A stretch of 64,000 nt of DNA, from positions 1,302,001 to 1,366,000 of the forward strand of contig CAWINI010000004.1 of NCBI GenBank assembly GCA_963837395.1, in the 5' to 3' direction. The notes beneath the pieces are model-generated. The model made no database searches. It was not told where the DNA came from and saw only the letters and a program-made list of their open reading frames with translations. Positions 1 through 8,400 of this stretch are shown piece by piece. The stretch's first letter is position 1, and the number at the start of each line of letters is the position of its first letter. This DNA is from CAVZQN01 sp963837395 (GTDB lineage: Bacteria; Acidobacteriota; HRBIN11; JAKEFK01). The translations under genes were made by a program, and so were the position numbers.

Positions 1-250
1 GCGCGCCGACATCATGAACAGTGATAATGTTCGGATGATTCAAAGCCGAAGCTGCGCGAGCTTCCTGCTCGAATCGTTCCATTCGGTTTTGGTTAGAAGA
101 AAATTCGGCCGATAAGATCTTGATCGCAACTTCGCGGCCTAAACGCGTGTCTTTCGCTCGATACACCTCGCCCATTCCGCCTGCTCCAAGAGGAGCACTG
201 ATTTCGTACGGCCCAAGCTTCTGGCCTGCAGCTAACGGCATAGTTTCCAT
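1..250 (-). CDS. Ser/Thr protein kinase, N-terminal part (runs off the window)
   Basis: The reverse strand from base 250 reads an open frame to the window edge, giving the first 83 residues of a Hanks-type serine/threonine kinase. The glycine-rich loop LGAGGMGEV lies at residues 21-29, the VAIK motif with the ATP-binding lysine at 41-44, and the helix-C glutamate in the FEQEA stretch near 61-63, followed by NHPNI. This is a typical PknB-like cytoplasmic ATP-binding lobe; the catalytic loop and any C-terminal sensor or TPR region lie outside. Start ATG at 250 has a GATAGAG-like purine stretch just upstream. Kinases beginning this way are especially abundant in Acidobacteriota and Planctomycetes. 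A PP2C phosphatase sits at 19899 but is not linked. Substrate unknown. Confidence 0.9.
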   Translation of the reverse strand, partial: METMPLAAGQKLGPYEISAPLGAGGMGEVYRAKDTRLGREVAIKILSAEFSSNQNRMERFEQEARAASALNHPNIITVHDVGA

Positions 251-320
251 ACTCTATCACACGAGTAGCGAACTAAACCTTACCTGCTGCGCCAATAGAG
301 AATGTTGCTTGAGATGAAAT

Positions 321-802
321 TTAGTTGGGTTGCTTTAATGGCAGGCGGACTTTGAAGCATGTATTTCCTGGTTTTGATTCAACAGAAATGTTGCCGCGAT
401 GTCTGCGGATGATTCTGTATACAGTATCTAAACCAAGACCAGTTCCCTCACCCATTTTTTCGTGGTAAAAAAAGGTTCAAAAATTTTTCCTTGAATTTCT
501 GGTGCGATTCTGGTTCCGGTATCAGTAATTTCAATTACTACAGAATCTTGATCCAAAGCAGTGCGTATTCCTAACTTCCCACCGTTCTTCATTGCATCCG
601 CCGCATTGTCAATCAGATTCGTCCATACTTGATTCAATTCACTGGCGTATACACACACGCGCGGCAAGCTCTTATCAAAATTTTTTTCGATTGTTATTCC
701 ATGTTTCAATTTGTATTTCAACATCACCAGAGTACTTTCAATCCCTTGATGAATATCAATTTCTTGTATTGGCGCCTGATCCATGTACGTTCCTGAGATT
801 CA
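321..802 (-). pseudogene. Histidine kinase C-terminal fragment, duplicate of the gene at 8863-10272
   Basis: This segment is a truncated copy of the last ~155 residues (dimerisation end plus HATPase_c domain) of the histidine kinase at 8863-10272. From 391 to 790 the two copies are nearly identical at the base level: two substitutions seen, plus loss of one T in the T-run at 465-470 that shifts the frame after the FFTTKK motif. Near 790 about 25 bases present in the full gene are missing, and homology ends by ~802. From 321 to 390 the copies differ at about 16 of 70 bases but only four amino acids, and both end at a TAA. There is no kinase start, cNMP domain or H-box. It is not expected to make a working kinase. 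Confidence 0.85.
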
Positions 803-1119
803 TTTGAAAACGCTTGAAACAGCAAAGAAAAAAGAACGTTAGATATTAGTAATCAGTTTCCTCTTTGCTCCCGGCGCCAGACGGATGGGCTATGGATTGT
901 ATTCTCGCATTTTACAGAACGAGAAAGCTTCCAGCTGAAGGAGAAAGAGGGTCGGAACAGAGTGCAGAAAAGGAACACCCTCCCCATTAGTGCCCGTAAA
1001 TCTGAGGTTTTTCTAATTCCATCTGGAATTTTCCGTTTTGAAACGTCTCTGAATAATGGAGGTGGAAAACCAGCAAACAGGACCACCATCACTTCCAATC
1101 AAGAAACCAAGGAGGGTTT
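803..1119. other. Intergenic stretch, about 317 bases
   Basis: No convincing gene is seen on either strand. It contains the 48-bp repeat copy at 972-1019 and, next to the following gene, a strong ribosome-binding site AAGGAGG at about 1109-1115. A minus-strand open frame across 853-1098 has no family resemblance and no good start signal. Confidence 0.6.
972..1019 (-). repeat. 48-bp repeat, copy A (copy B at 8458-8505)
   Basis: Read on the minus strand, this segment matches 8458-8505 at 39 of 48 positions without gaps, including a shared run TTAGAAAAACCT and the later blocks AGATTTAC and TGGGGA. Copy B lies directly against the start codon of the TPR-CHAT gene and supplies its ribosome-binding site. 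Copy A has no evident gene after it. It may be a leader or regulatory sequence, or a remnant of a duplicated gene start. Confidence 0.55.
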
Positions 1120-1758
1120 ATGGCCGACATCAAATCAATAAGCCAACAAAGCATCCATTCTATGCAATCAGCACCGGCGGAGAGCACCCAGAAAACTTCA
1201 GAGATTGTAAAGGAAAACAGACCCGCTGAATTTCGTCCGCTTACAAAGGAACAAAAAGAGGATCTCAAGCAAACGAGAAACGCCGAAAATAAATTTGCGG
1301 AAACAGCGATCAAGGCACAGAAGTTTTTTCCGTTTATTCGATTTGGAAATCCTTCACCACCGGATGACTTCGATTCGCGTGAGGAGGAGTATGTTGTGGC
1401 CGATGGATCGAAGGAAGGAAACAAGAAGCAAGCTGGAGTTACGGAAAATAAATCCACTGAATCAAGCACGAAGTTAATGACAGAACCCTGGCCGAAATTA
1501 ACATCGGGGGAATCGCACGTGGCCAAGCACGAAATGGAGGCCTATTATGCGGAAAACCCGGCTGAAAAGCATCTGGCCAGCCATGCGACAGAGGCTTATT
1601 ACGCTGAACACCCGGGAGAAGATCACGTAAGCAAACATATAGGGGAGGCCTACGGTAAAGGGGATTTTTCTAAAGCCGGGGCAGCGGCAGCAAAAGATTC
1701 TGAATTTACTAAAGCTGGTTCAGCTAAGGATTCTGAGTTGCTACCAATCGGGACCTGA
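1120..1758 (+). CDS. Hydrophilic protein of unknown function with His/Tyr-rich C-terminal repeats
   Basis: The frame encodes 212 residues from an ATG with a near-perfect ribosome-binding site (AAGGAGG, 4-5 bases upstream). There is no signal peptide or membrane segment, and residues 1-130 are polar and probably disordered. Residues 133-182 hold three ~18-residue units of the form H[VL]xxHxxEAYYAExPxE, and residues 183-206 two units of the form F[ST]KAG..AKDSE. I do not recognise the family. After the stop, the +2 frame stays open to a TGA at 1809-1811 and reads protein-like (GDLPGLDDLKK). One missing G in the GGG at 1750-1752 would join the two, so the true C-terminus may be about 18 residues longer. 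It heads a same-strand cluster of small proteins and a TPR protein. Confidence 0.7.
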   Translation: MADIKSISQQSIHSMQSAPAESTQKTSEIVKENRPAEFRPLTKEQKEDLKQTRNAENKFAETAIKAQKFFPFIRFGNPSPPDDFDSREEEYVVADGSKEGNKKQAGVTENKSTESSTKLMTEPWPKLTSGESHVAKHEMEAYYAENPAEKHLASHATEAYYAEHPGEDHVSKHIGEAYGKGDFSKAGAAAAKDSEFTKAGSAKDSELLPIGT

Positions 1759-1866
1759 CTGGTGATTTACCGGGTTTAGATGACTTGAAAAAAGACAACA
1801 AAACCAACGAATGAACTCAAGATTCCTGACGTCAACGGACAAGTAGCAAACAATGAGGAGAGTAAG

Positions 1867-2064
1867 ATGGAAATCAAAGGGAATGCTGGAATCGCTCCAG
1901 CGTATATCCCCCAGGAAGTAACAAGAACAGGAACCGAATCGGTTGCGAATGGAGTTTCGCAGGCGACACCCGCAGGAATCGCTGCAGCAAAAGCTGCTTT
2001 TGAGAAAGCGCCTATTCTGGGAAACCTTCCAGATCAGATAATTTATAGTGGCATAGTGGCATAG
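1867..2064 (+). CDS. Small unknown protein, 5' part of a gene split by an 8-bp tandem duplication
   Basis: The frame encodes 65 residues from an ATG with a GAGGAGAG ribosome-binding site at about 1855-1862. The sequence is Ala/Gly-rich with no signal peptide or recognised domain. It stops inside three consecutive 8-bp units at 2047-2070, and the next frame (2064-2381) begins there. Removing one unit joins both into a single ~168-residue protein, reading ...IIYSGIVPSANQLSP at the junction with no stop. So this is most likely the N-terminal part of one gene, currently interrupted. It lies between the repeat-bearing protein at 1120 and the TPR protein at 2391, all on one strand. Confidence 0.6.
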   Translation: MEIKGNAGIAPAYIPQEVTRTGTESVANGVSQATPAGIAAAKAAFEKAPILGNLPDQIIYSGIVA

Positions 2065-2070
2065 TGCCAT
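2047..2070 (+). repeat. Three tandem 8-bp units AGTGGCAT that shift the reading frame
   Basis: The units are AGTGGCAT (2047-2054), AGTGGCAT (2055-2062) and AGTGCCAT (2063-2070). Eight is not a multiple of three, so gain or loss of a unit changes the frame. The present three-unit state ends the upstream frame at TAG 2062-2064. A two-unit state would fuse it to the downstream frame. Confidence 0.9.
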
Positions 2071-2381
2071 CAGCCAATCAACTAAGTCCGGCTTCCTATT
2101 TTAAGGAATTTCGGAATACTGGGATGATGACTGAATCGCAGAAGCAGGTGAGCTCTTTGCCGGAGGGACTTGGGAACCCAAAAGTTTTTGAAGGGATTTC
2201 ACAGAAATTATCGCGTGAGAGACTTGACAGTCTTTCCAATCAATCCGAATCACAAAATTTTGGTGAGCAGAACAAAAAGGCAATCGATTGGGGAAAATTA
2301 TTAAAGATGGGGCGTATACTGCATATGATAGATGCCTCCAACGACGTGCTCAAAAACGCTATTGGGAATTTGAGCAAATAG
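2064..2381 (+). CDS. Small unknown protein, 3' part of the split gene
   Basis: The frame gives 105 residues if started at GTG 2064, which overlaps the preceding TAG by one base. No ribosome-binding site precedes that GTG, so independent initiation is doubtful, and the segment is better read as the continuation of the 1867 frame. It is polar (many Ser, Gln, Asn) with a short amphipathic C-terminal helix (residues ~78-102), without signal peptide or recognised domain. The TPR gene follows after nine bases. A hydrophilic protein directly upstream of a SycD-like TPR protein is the usual order of a secreted substrate and its chaperone, but that role is only inference. Confidence 0.55.
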   Translation: MPSANQLSPASYFKEFRNTGMMTESQKQVSSLPEGLGNPKVFEGISQKLSRERLDSLSNQSESQNFGEQNKKAIDWGKLLKMGRILHMIDASNDVLKNAIGNLSK

Positions 2382-2390
2382 AGGTGAGCT

Positions 2391-2864
2391 GTGACATCAA
2401 ATGAAGTCAGACACAGTGGTGAGGCGAATGAACTTGCGGAGGCGCTTGGAATCCAACCGATAGAAGTGGCTTCCATGATTCACGCTGGCTATTTTTATTA
2501 TGAAAATGGCCGGCTACGAGAGGCTCAGGACCTGTTTGAGGCAATCGCGTTGCTGGACCGTTTGAATCCGTATGTCTATGGGATTCTGGGTTCTATTTTC
2601 CAAAAGCAGAAAAAATACGATGAAGCGATTACAAGTTATACAATCGCACTTAATCTTTTTCCTGAGGATCCGCAGGTTCTGATAAATCGTGGGGAAGTGT
2701 ATCTGAATCAAGGAAAGATGGTGGAAGCATTCCACGACTTTGAAGAAGCGATCCGCCTCGATACCAACGGAAATCATCCTGCTGCAAATAGAGCGCGTCT
2801 GCTGGCCAGTTTCGTCCGAGATGCTCTGCGGAACACGAAAGGCATATCATCGGTACCCGCATGA
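2391..2864 (+). CDS. TPR protein resembling LcrH/SycD-type secretion chaperones
   Basis: The protein has 157 residues from a GTG start with AGAGGTGA just upstream. Three consecutive tetratricopeptide repeats span about residues 30-130: the AGYFYYENGRLREAQDLFEA unit, the YGILGSIFQKQKKYDEAI unit and the NRGEVYLNQGKMVEAFHDFE unit. The small all-TPR layout, the phrase LFEAIALLD after the first repeat and the absence of a signal peptide resemble class II type III secretion chaperones, which hold translocator proteins in the cytoplasm. No secretion apparatus lies in this window, so a generic TPR adaptor is equally possible. It follows the split gene by nine bases and ends in an ATGA overlap with a tiny frame. 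Confidence 0.7.
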   Translation: MTSNEVRHSGEANELAEALGIQPIEVASMIHAGYFYYENGRLREAQDLFEAIALLDRLNPYVYGILGSIFQKQKKYDEAITSYTIALNLFPEDPQVLINRGEVYLNQGKMVEAFHDFEEAIRLDTNGNHPAANRARLLASFVRDALRNTKGISSVPA

Positions 2865-2920
2865 AAGCCATTAGTCCGCTTCCAGATTGGATCACTATGC
2901 GCGAATCCAAGCATTGCTAA
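2861..2920 (+). CDS. 19-residue frame overlapping the TPR gene stop (possible truncated gene)
   Basis: An ATG at 2861 overlaps the TPR stop as ATGA, the usual arrangement of translationally coupled genes. The frame (MKAISPLPDW...) ends after 19 codons at a TAA (2918-2920). It may be a leftover start of a lost downstream gene or may mean nothing. Nothing recognisable follows before the minus-strand fragment at 2943. Confidence 0.25.
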   Translation: MKAISPLPDWITMRESKHC

Positions 2921-2942
2921 AGATTTCGCTTATTAACCTGCT

Positions 2943-3269
2943 TCAGAGGGACTTATATTCTTGATTCACGCGAAATATATTTTGAGGATCATACTCCGTT
3001 ATAATTTTCACCGCGCCGTCAACCCACAGCACACATCCCATCAATGTAGTCCGCAAAACACCAATGTCTATAACGTCGCCTTTAATAGCTCCAAGCTGCA
3101 CACGGTCTCCGGCTTCATAAAAATCACCAAATAAAATCGCGACCCATCCTGGTATGCTTGTTATGACTTCCTGCAACATTTTGCTCTGCAAGCCATTGTC
3201 AATCGAGATCGTGTTTCGTTTATTTGAACGAGATAGCCGCTGGGGGTATATTAAGGTTTTCAGCGGCAT
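2943..3269 (-). pseudogene. Mechanosensitive channel (MscS family) fragment
   Basis: The 108-residue frame carries a stretch typical of the MscS pore-to-beta-domain junction. Residues ~35-85 contain AILFGDFYEAGDRVQLG, then KGDVIDIG, VLRTTLM and WVDG, the order found in small-conductance mechanosensitive channels. The transmembrane helices that should precede it and the alpha/beta C-terminal domain are absent: the N-terminal 34 residues are polar, and the frame ends soon after WVDG. It is therefore a decayed fragment of an inner-membrane channel gene rather than a working one. It faces the plus-strand cluster ending at 2920, and the 233 bases beyond it (3270-3502) hold nothing recognisable. 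Confidence 0.65.
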
Positions 3270-3502
3270 TGAAAGGAAGGATCTTCACTTTCACTTGCAA
3301 TCGGATCCTGTCAAGCGCATCTTCGTTTAAACGAATCTTGAATTCGTTCGAAGTCAAGGCGAATCAAAATCGGAACAGAAAGACAAAGAAAAATTATTGG
3401 GTGAGGAACCGATTTACTATCCAGGGACCTAAGCTTCAGATCGGAATCTGAATTGATCGTACTAGGGGCCAACTATGAGAAAGCATTGAAAAGCCACCGC
3501 AA

Positions 3503-3985
3503 TTAGTCAATTCCCAGATTGACATCTTCAGAACTTTTAGTTGTGTCCTTGCCATCATTACAATGTGTAGATCTATCGTCAATCCTGAAAGCACCTTTGT
3601 CATTGATGGTAACTGTTCCCGATTGCTCTGACTTCGACATCACATCGGAAGCCTTTTCATCTTTGGAACGTACCAACACCCCTTCACCATCGACCATTTT
3701 ATACATCCTCGGAGGGTCCTCTTTGGTGGGCGACGCCACCGGCTGACCATTGACCATTACTGTCGTCGGTTGCTGCATAGCACGCAGCCGGGCCTCTTGA
3801 GCGCGCCCTTCTAATCCGTGCTCAAGCGCTTTCGATGCGGCAGCCTCTTTCGTAGCTCCGGAAGTTTTCGGATCATGATTCAACTCCTCGTTATCTACTT
3901 CACTGGTAGAACCAGGAGGGGACAATTCCACCGGACATGCCGGCTGAGTTCGTGAACCGTCAGTTCTTCTAATTTGTTCTGGCAT
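3503..3985 (-). CDS. Hydrophilic protein of unknown function (160 residues)
   Basis: The frame starts at an ATG with GGAGGT six bases upstream, a strong reason to think it is translated. The protein is very polar and probably largely disordered, with no signal peptide, membrane helix or recognised family. Its C-terminal third (about residues 85-160: MVNGQPVASP..., VDGEGVLVR, GTVTINDKGAFRIDD) looks beta-rich. In composition it resembles the proteins at 1120 and 1867-2381 on the other strand, so they may form one accessory group. Upstream on its own strand is the anti-sigma/ECF sigma/TPR-CHAT set, 75 bases away, so it could be read from the same promoter. Function unknown. Confidence 0.6.
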   Translation of the reverse strand: MPEQIRRTDGSRTQPACPVELSPPGSTSEVDNEELNHDPKTSGATKEAAASKALEHGLEGRAQEARLRAMQQPTTVMVNGQPVASPTKEDPPRMYKMVDGEGVLVRSKDEKASDVMSKSEQSGTVTINDKGAFRIDDRSTHCNDGKDTTKSSEDVNLGID

Positions 3986-4060
3986 TATTTACCTCCATTC
4001 TTTCTTTCCGATCAGACCACCGAAAAAATGAACAGGTCATTTCACATTTCATAAAGAAAC

Positions 4061-4781
4061 TCATGCACCTGATTCCTGATTTCGTTCAATTCGAAAATGA
4101 AAGTTGTATTCGTTTTTTATGACTCCATTTGCTGGCTCCACTTCTTTCACGGTCAGTTTGTAAATGCCATTCGGGAAAAGTGAGCCGTTCGCAACGATAG
4201 AAAAATTGCCAACCGAATCGCGGCTGTGTATATCTTTTGAATCGATCAGAATTCCTTGCTCGTTGCGAATTGCCATCTCATACCGATGGTTCCTTCGAAC
4301 AGGCAGAAAGAAAGTCAGGATAAAAAATCGTTCGTCTGAAGATAAAGGGACAACGATCTGTTCGCCAGAACTTGCAGAACGAGTAGCGGATCCTTGTCCT
4401 AAATCGAAGTCCATTGCTGAGCCCGTCCCATCATTTATTTGTCGCGCAGCCCGCCTGTGATCAATCAGGCCCAGATAAGCAGGATACAGAAGAAGCAGAA
4501 CGATTCCATATGCAAGAGCGGGATGAAGAAAGAACCGGAGTACTACTTTCTGTTTGGCCTGAATTGCGGACCCTGCAACGGAATCGAATTCCGAAAGCTG
4601 TACAAGTACGCAATCACAAGAACCGCAGATATCTATATGCTGCTTGATGCGTAACATTTCTTCTGTACCAAGCTCGCGATGTTGATAGCGAATCAGTGCC
4701 CTCAGAAGAAGGACAATCTGTTCTGTTCGCGATTTCATCTCTAAAACTTTGTTTAATTTGTTCCTCAAAGTCCATATCCAT
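4061..4781 (-). CDS. Anti-sigma factor with zf-HC2 zinc finger and one membrane helix (one frameshift)
   Basis: From ATG 4781 or 4775 the frame reads a typical anti-sigma N-terminus ending in DCPSSE; it then continues in another frame as ALIRYQHRELGTEEMLRIKQH. One extra base in the CCC at 4699-4701 explains the break: removing it joins both parts into the usual C...H-x3-C-x2-C zinc finger (H and cysteines in HIDICGSC). Without the repair the longest frame starts at a weak TTG (4768) and loses the first finger cysteine. A membrane helix follows (AYGIVLLLLYPAYLGLI), then a ~130-residue periplasmic domain with a beta-sandwich look. The protein should hold the ECF sigma encoded 25-40 bases upstream at the membrane until a signal arrives. 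Confidence 0.75.
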
Positions 4782-4806
4782 TCCCAAAATGTTGATGCTT
4801 ACATTA

Positions 4807-5358
4807 TTATTGTTGAAACAATTTCCTTAAGTTTCCTTTTCCAGTTTGAATCGCGGATTTTATTTCCTTTTCGTTGTAATCTGTAATCCGCGCGATTTCT
4901 CGATAACTGTATCCTTCCAGATATAACTTCAAACAAATTCTCTGCTTCTGGTCCAATTCATTAACCTTCTGAATCAACTCTTGAATCCTTAACTCAGTTT
5001 GTTGTGTTTCCTTAGAAACCGGAGCGTTAATTGGAGGCTCAATTTCAGAATGCGTTTCAAACATTGTTGTCCGCTCCTTCCGGTGAATATCGATACAAGA
5101 ATTCTTTGCAACTCTAAGCAACCAGCCGCCGACGTTGTGAATGGTATCCTGATCAGAACGCTGTAAGGCCTTCAAAAAAGTATCTTGAGTCGCATCTTCT
5201 GCCAGGGCTCGATTACCATGAAAGAATTTTAAACATGCGCTCTGAATTTTTTGCTTATAACGTCCAAAAATCTCCTGAAAGTATCGATTGTCGCCAGTAG
5301 ATTTGTAACCTTCCAACAGCTGCGTATCTTTTAACTTGTTCAGTGCATTCTTTTCCAA
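4807..5358 (-). CDS. ECF-type RNA polymerase sigma factor
   Basis: The 183-residue protein has the two domains of a sigma-70 family ECF factor: region 2 at about residues 25-95 (AEDATQDTFLKAL, then GWLLRVAKNSCIDIHRKE) and region 4 at about 125-180, with helix-turn-helix YREIARITDYNEKEIKSAI. Translation probably begins at TTG 5358, preceded by GAGGG. It sits 48 bases after the TPR-CHAT gene and is followed by its anti-sigma gene, so the three look like one operon. Its regulon cannot be read from the sequence; self-activation of the operon is common for this class. Confidence 0.9.
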   Translation of the reverse strand: MEKNALNKLKDTQLLEGYKSTGDNRYFQEIFGRYKQKIQSACLKFFHGNRALAEDATQDTFLKALQRSDQDTIHNVGGWLLRVAKNSCIDIHRKERTTMFETHSEIEPPINAPVSKETQQTELRIQELIQKVNELDQKQRICLKLYLEGYSYREIARITDYNEKEIKSAIQTGKGNLRKLFQQ

Positions 5359-5406
5359 CCTACCCTCTATAAAGACGTTGGAAATACAAAAATTCCAGAT
5401 GAGGAT

Positions 5407-8400
5407 TCAATTTCCCTGGCCGACCAAAATGAACGGTGCCCAGTAATACGGGTCCTCATATGCAACATAGCTGGAACCTTTTCTCGCGTGTTGGATCATG
5501 CCCAGTTTGGCCTGGCGCAATGATTCGGCGGGGTTTTTCCCTTCCTTCATATGAATGTAAAAATCCTTCATGAGGTTGGCAGTCGAACTGTCATCGACAT
5601 TCCACAAACTAACAACGACGCCTTTAGTCCCAGCGTAAAAGAAGGCTCTCATCAAACTGACCATACCTTCGCCACTCACCAGTTTTCCGAGCCCAGTCTG
5701 GCACGCCGAAAGAACCACTAATTTTGTGCTCAGATGAAGATTCCAGATCTCATGCATCTGAAGCACTCCATCCGATCTGCCAGCCGCTCCCGAAGTTAAG
5801 ACAATACCAGATCGCCGCGGAACTTCTTCGTCAATCAGTGCATGTGTTGCAAAATGGATAAAGTCATATTCAGAAATTTTTTCATTTTGAAATTTTTCTT
5901 CAGTAGCTTCTTCAGCCAGATAAATTTCTCGTAAATCTTGTGGATACAAAGAAGCAATTCCTTCAACTTCCTCCCTGGCATAACGTAGCCGAACGAGATC
6001 GTGCAACCTCGTACCCTGAAGTTCTTCAGAAAGCTCGGAGGAATCTGAGGAGAGCACAGGATCTGCAAAAGCAAGGAGTGCCTTTGGATTCCGCTCGTTT
6101 TGTTTACTTTGCAGACTTGCCCATATTGTAGCCGAAGGTGCGTAGGAAATCCGAAAATCCTCAATCAACAAACGATCTCCATCCATGATCAGGGTTTCAA
6201 ATGGAACATAGTGAAGAATTCCATCTAGAATCAAAATCAAGTTTTCTTTTTCTCTTAGATGCTTTTGGACGGGTGCTATGAGTATTTGATATAGAGTGTG
6301 AGCTTGATTGCGGTATGCCTGCCGCAGGCTGTTTGCATCCTTTCCTAAAGAAGTTTTCGGCGGCATTCTGATTCCTTCCAGATATTTTCGAACTGATTCT
6401 TCGAGTTCGGTTCTTCCGGGAAGAGTCCCGACCTCTTCCCCCGCTGATGTAACAGCAAATACGAAGGATTCGTTCTCACTAAGAAAAAATTCCAACAGCA
6501 CCGAATTTTTATCCAAATGTTTTTGTACCTGACTGAACCTATATGGTTCAGGATATTTTAATTGCGCATATTGTGGGTTTGAAAGTTTCATATCCAGGAT
6601 GAATTGGTCCAATTCTCTTTCTGCTTCTCTGAGTTTCTTTTGCTTTTCCTTTTGCTCTTTTTCTGTTGTAGCGTTCCAAAGATCAGTTTGAAGCCTGGAA
6701 ATTTTTTGTACAATTACCTTTTCCTTGTGTAGTTGTTCTTTGCTTAAACCTTTTCTGATACCTGACTGAAACTCTGCTAACGTATCTAAAAACATTCGCG
6801 CTTTCGCCTTTTCGGAATAATCAAAGGCTTGAAAATCATAATTTCTTCTCGGGTATTTCAGTTGGAGGTTGTGCAGCAAACTAATCAGTTCTTCATAGAT
6901 ATGAAGATGATTGAGGAGGAATCCGGATTTACCTTCATCAGAACTCGCTCTTGTACGAACTCTTTCAATTTCATGAATTGCTGCCGAATAGAAATTCAGT
7001 GCTTGTGAATAACGCTCCTGACTTTCATATACTTTTGCCAACCCATAGCTGGCATTCCAAATCATCTCCGGCTTCGTCACTTCTTTAGCAAGGGTCAACT
7101 CCTGTTGAAAATATTCTGCCGCTTCTGAATATTTTTGTTTCTCCATTCTGATTTTTCCCAAGCCTCCTAAAGAAGATCCAATGATCACTTTTGAATGAAC
7201 TTCTCTCGCCAAAGATAATCCTTTCTTGTAATTCTCTTCAGCCACTTGGTAATTTCCCTGGCTCAAATAAGCATCCCCCAGATGGAGAAAAGTCAAAGCA
7301 ACCTGGGATTTGTTTCCTATTTGTTCGGATATCCCTAAGGATCTCTGATAAATATCGACTGCCTTGTCGTAAAGTTTTTGCTTTTCGAAGGTTGTGCCCA
7401 TATTCTGAAGAGCTGCTGCGATTCCCCATTGATCACCGATTTCTTCTCTAGTTTTTAGAGATCTCTCAAAATAGGAAAGGGCCTCTTCAAAACGGCCTTC
7501 ATCCAGATAAATTTTACCGATATTATTCAAGAGCAATGCGATTCCTCTTCGATTTTTCAATTCCTCTGCAATCTTCAATGATTGCTGATAATGTTGAGTT
7601 GCTTCGTTGTAACGTCCTTCGTTCTGGTACAATACCCCGAGATTGTTGAGGATCCTGGCTTTTGCCTCTTTTTGACCGATCTCCTCCGCAAACCGCAGAC
7701 CGCGATTGTAATACTCCGCAGATTCTTCAAACATTCCCATATCTTTGTAAGCGATTCCTATTTCGGAAAGAATTTCCGGCATCACTTCCCTTTCGCCGGC
7801 TTGCTCTCCTTTTTCTAATGCAGAGAGCAAGCATGGAACGCCATGATCATAGTCGCCTGTATCTATGAAAGCGACGCCAACCGCCAATAACGAAAGACAA
7901 ATCACAGAGGGATTCTTTGTAACTTCTGCGTATCTTAGTGATTCCTGATAATTCTTAAGAGCAATTTTGAATTGCCCTTGACTGTAATAGGAATGTCCTA
8001 CAAACCGGTATGCCTCGGACAACGTCTTAAAGTCTTTTAACTCTAATGCGATTTTTAAAGCTCGGTTAGCGGATTTGAGCGCATCCTGAAACCGACCTTG
8101 CCTTTCCTCAAGATCACTGGTCGCAATTAGCGCCGAAACCAGGATCAGTCGTTCATTGAGCTTTTCAGCTAACTTTTTTCCTTGTTGAATTAAGTTCGTG
8201 GCTTCCAAAAATTCCCCGAACTTGATCCGAATTCTTCCAATACCAATTAAATTTTTCGCGACTGCCGCTTTATCTCCAATCTCTTCCGCAATCTTCATGC
8301 TTTGTTCGTATTGCACAATCGCATCGGCGTAATTACCTGCTTTCTCTAAGACAATTGCTTGCTGATGAAGCTGCTGCCACAAAGCCCGATCTCGCGCTTC

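Noticed and set aside
853..1098. Minus-strand open frame of 81 codons
   Set aside because: No family resemblance, no start signal, composition unlike neighbouring genes; the segment overlaps the 48-bp repeat.
3224..3451. Plus-strand open frame of 75 codons
   Set aside because: Overlaps the MscS fragment in the opposite direction, has no ribosome-binding site and no recognisable protein pattern.
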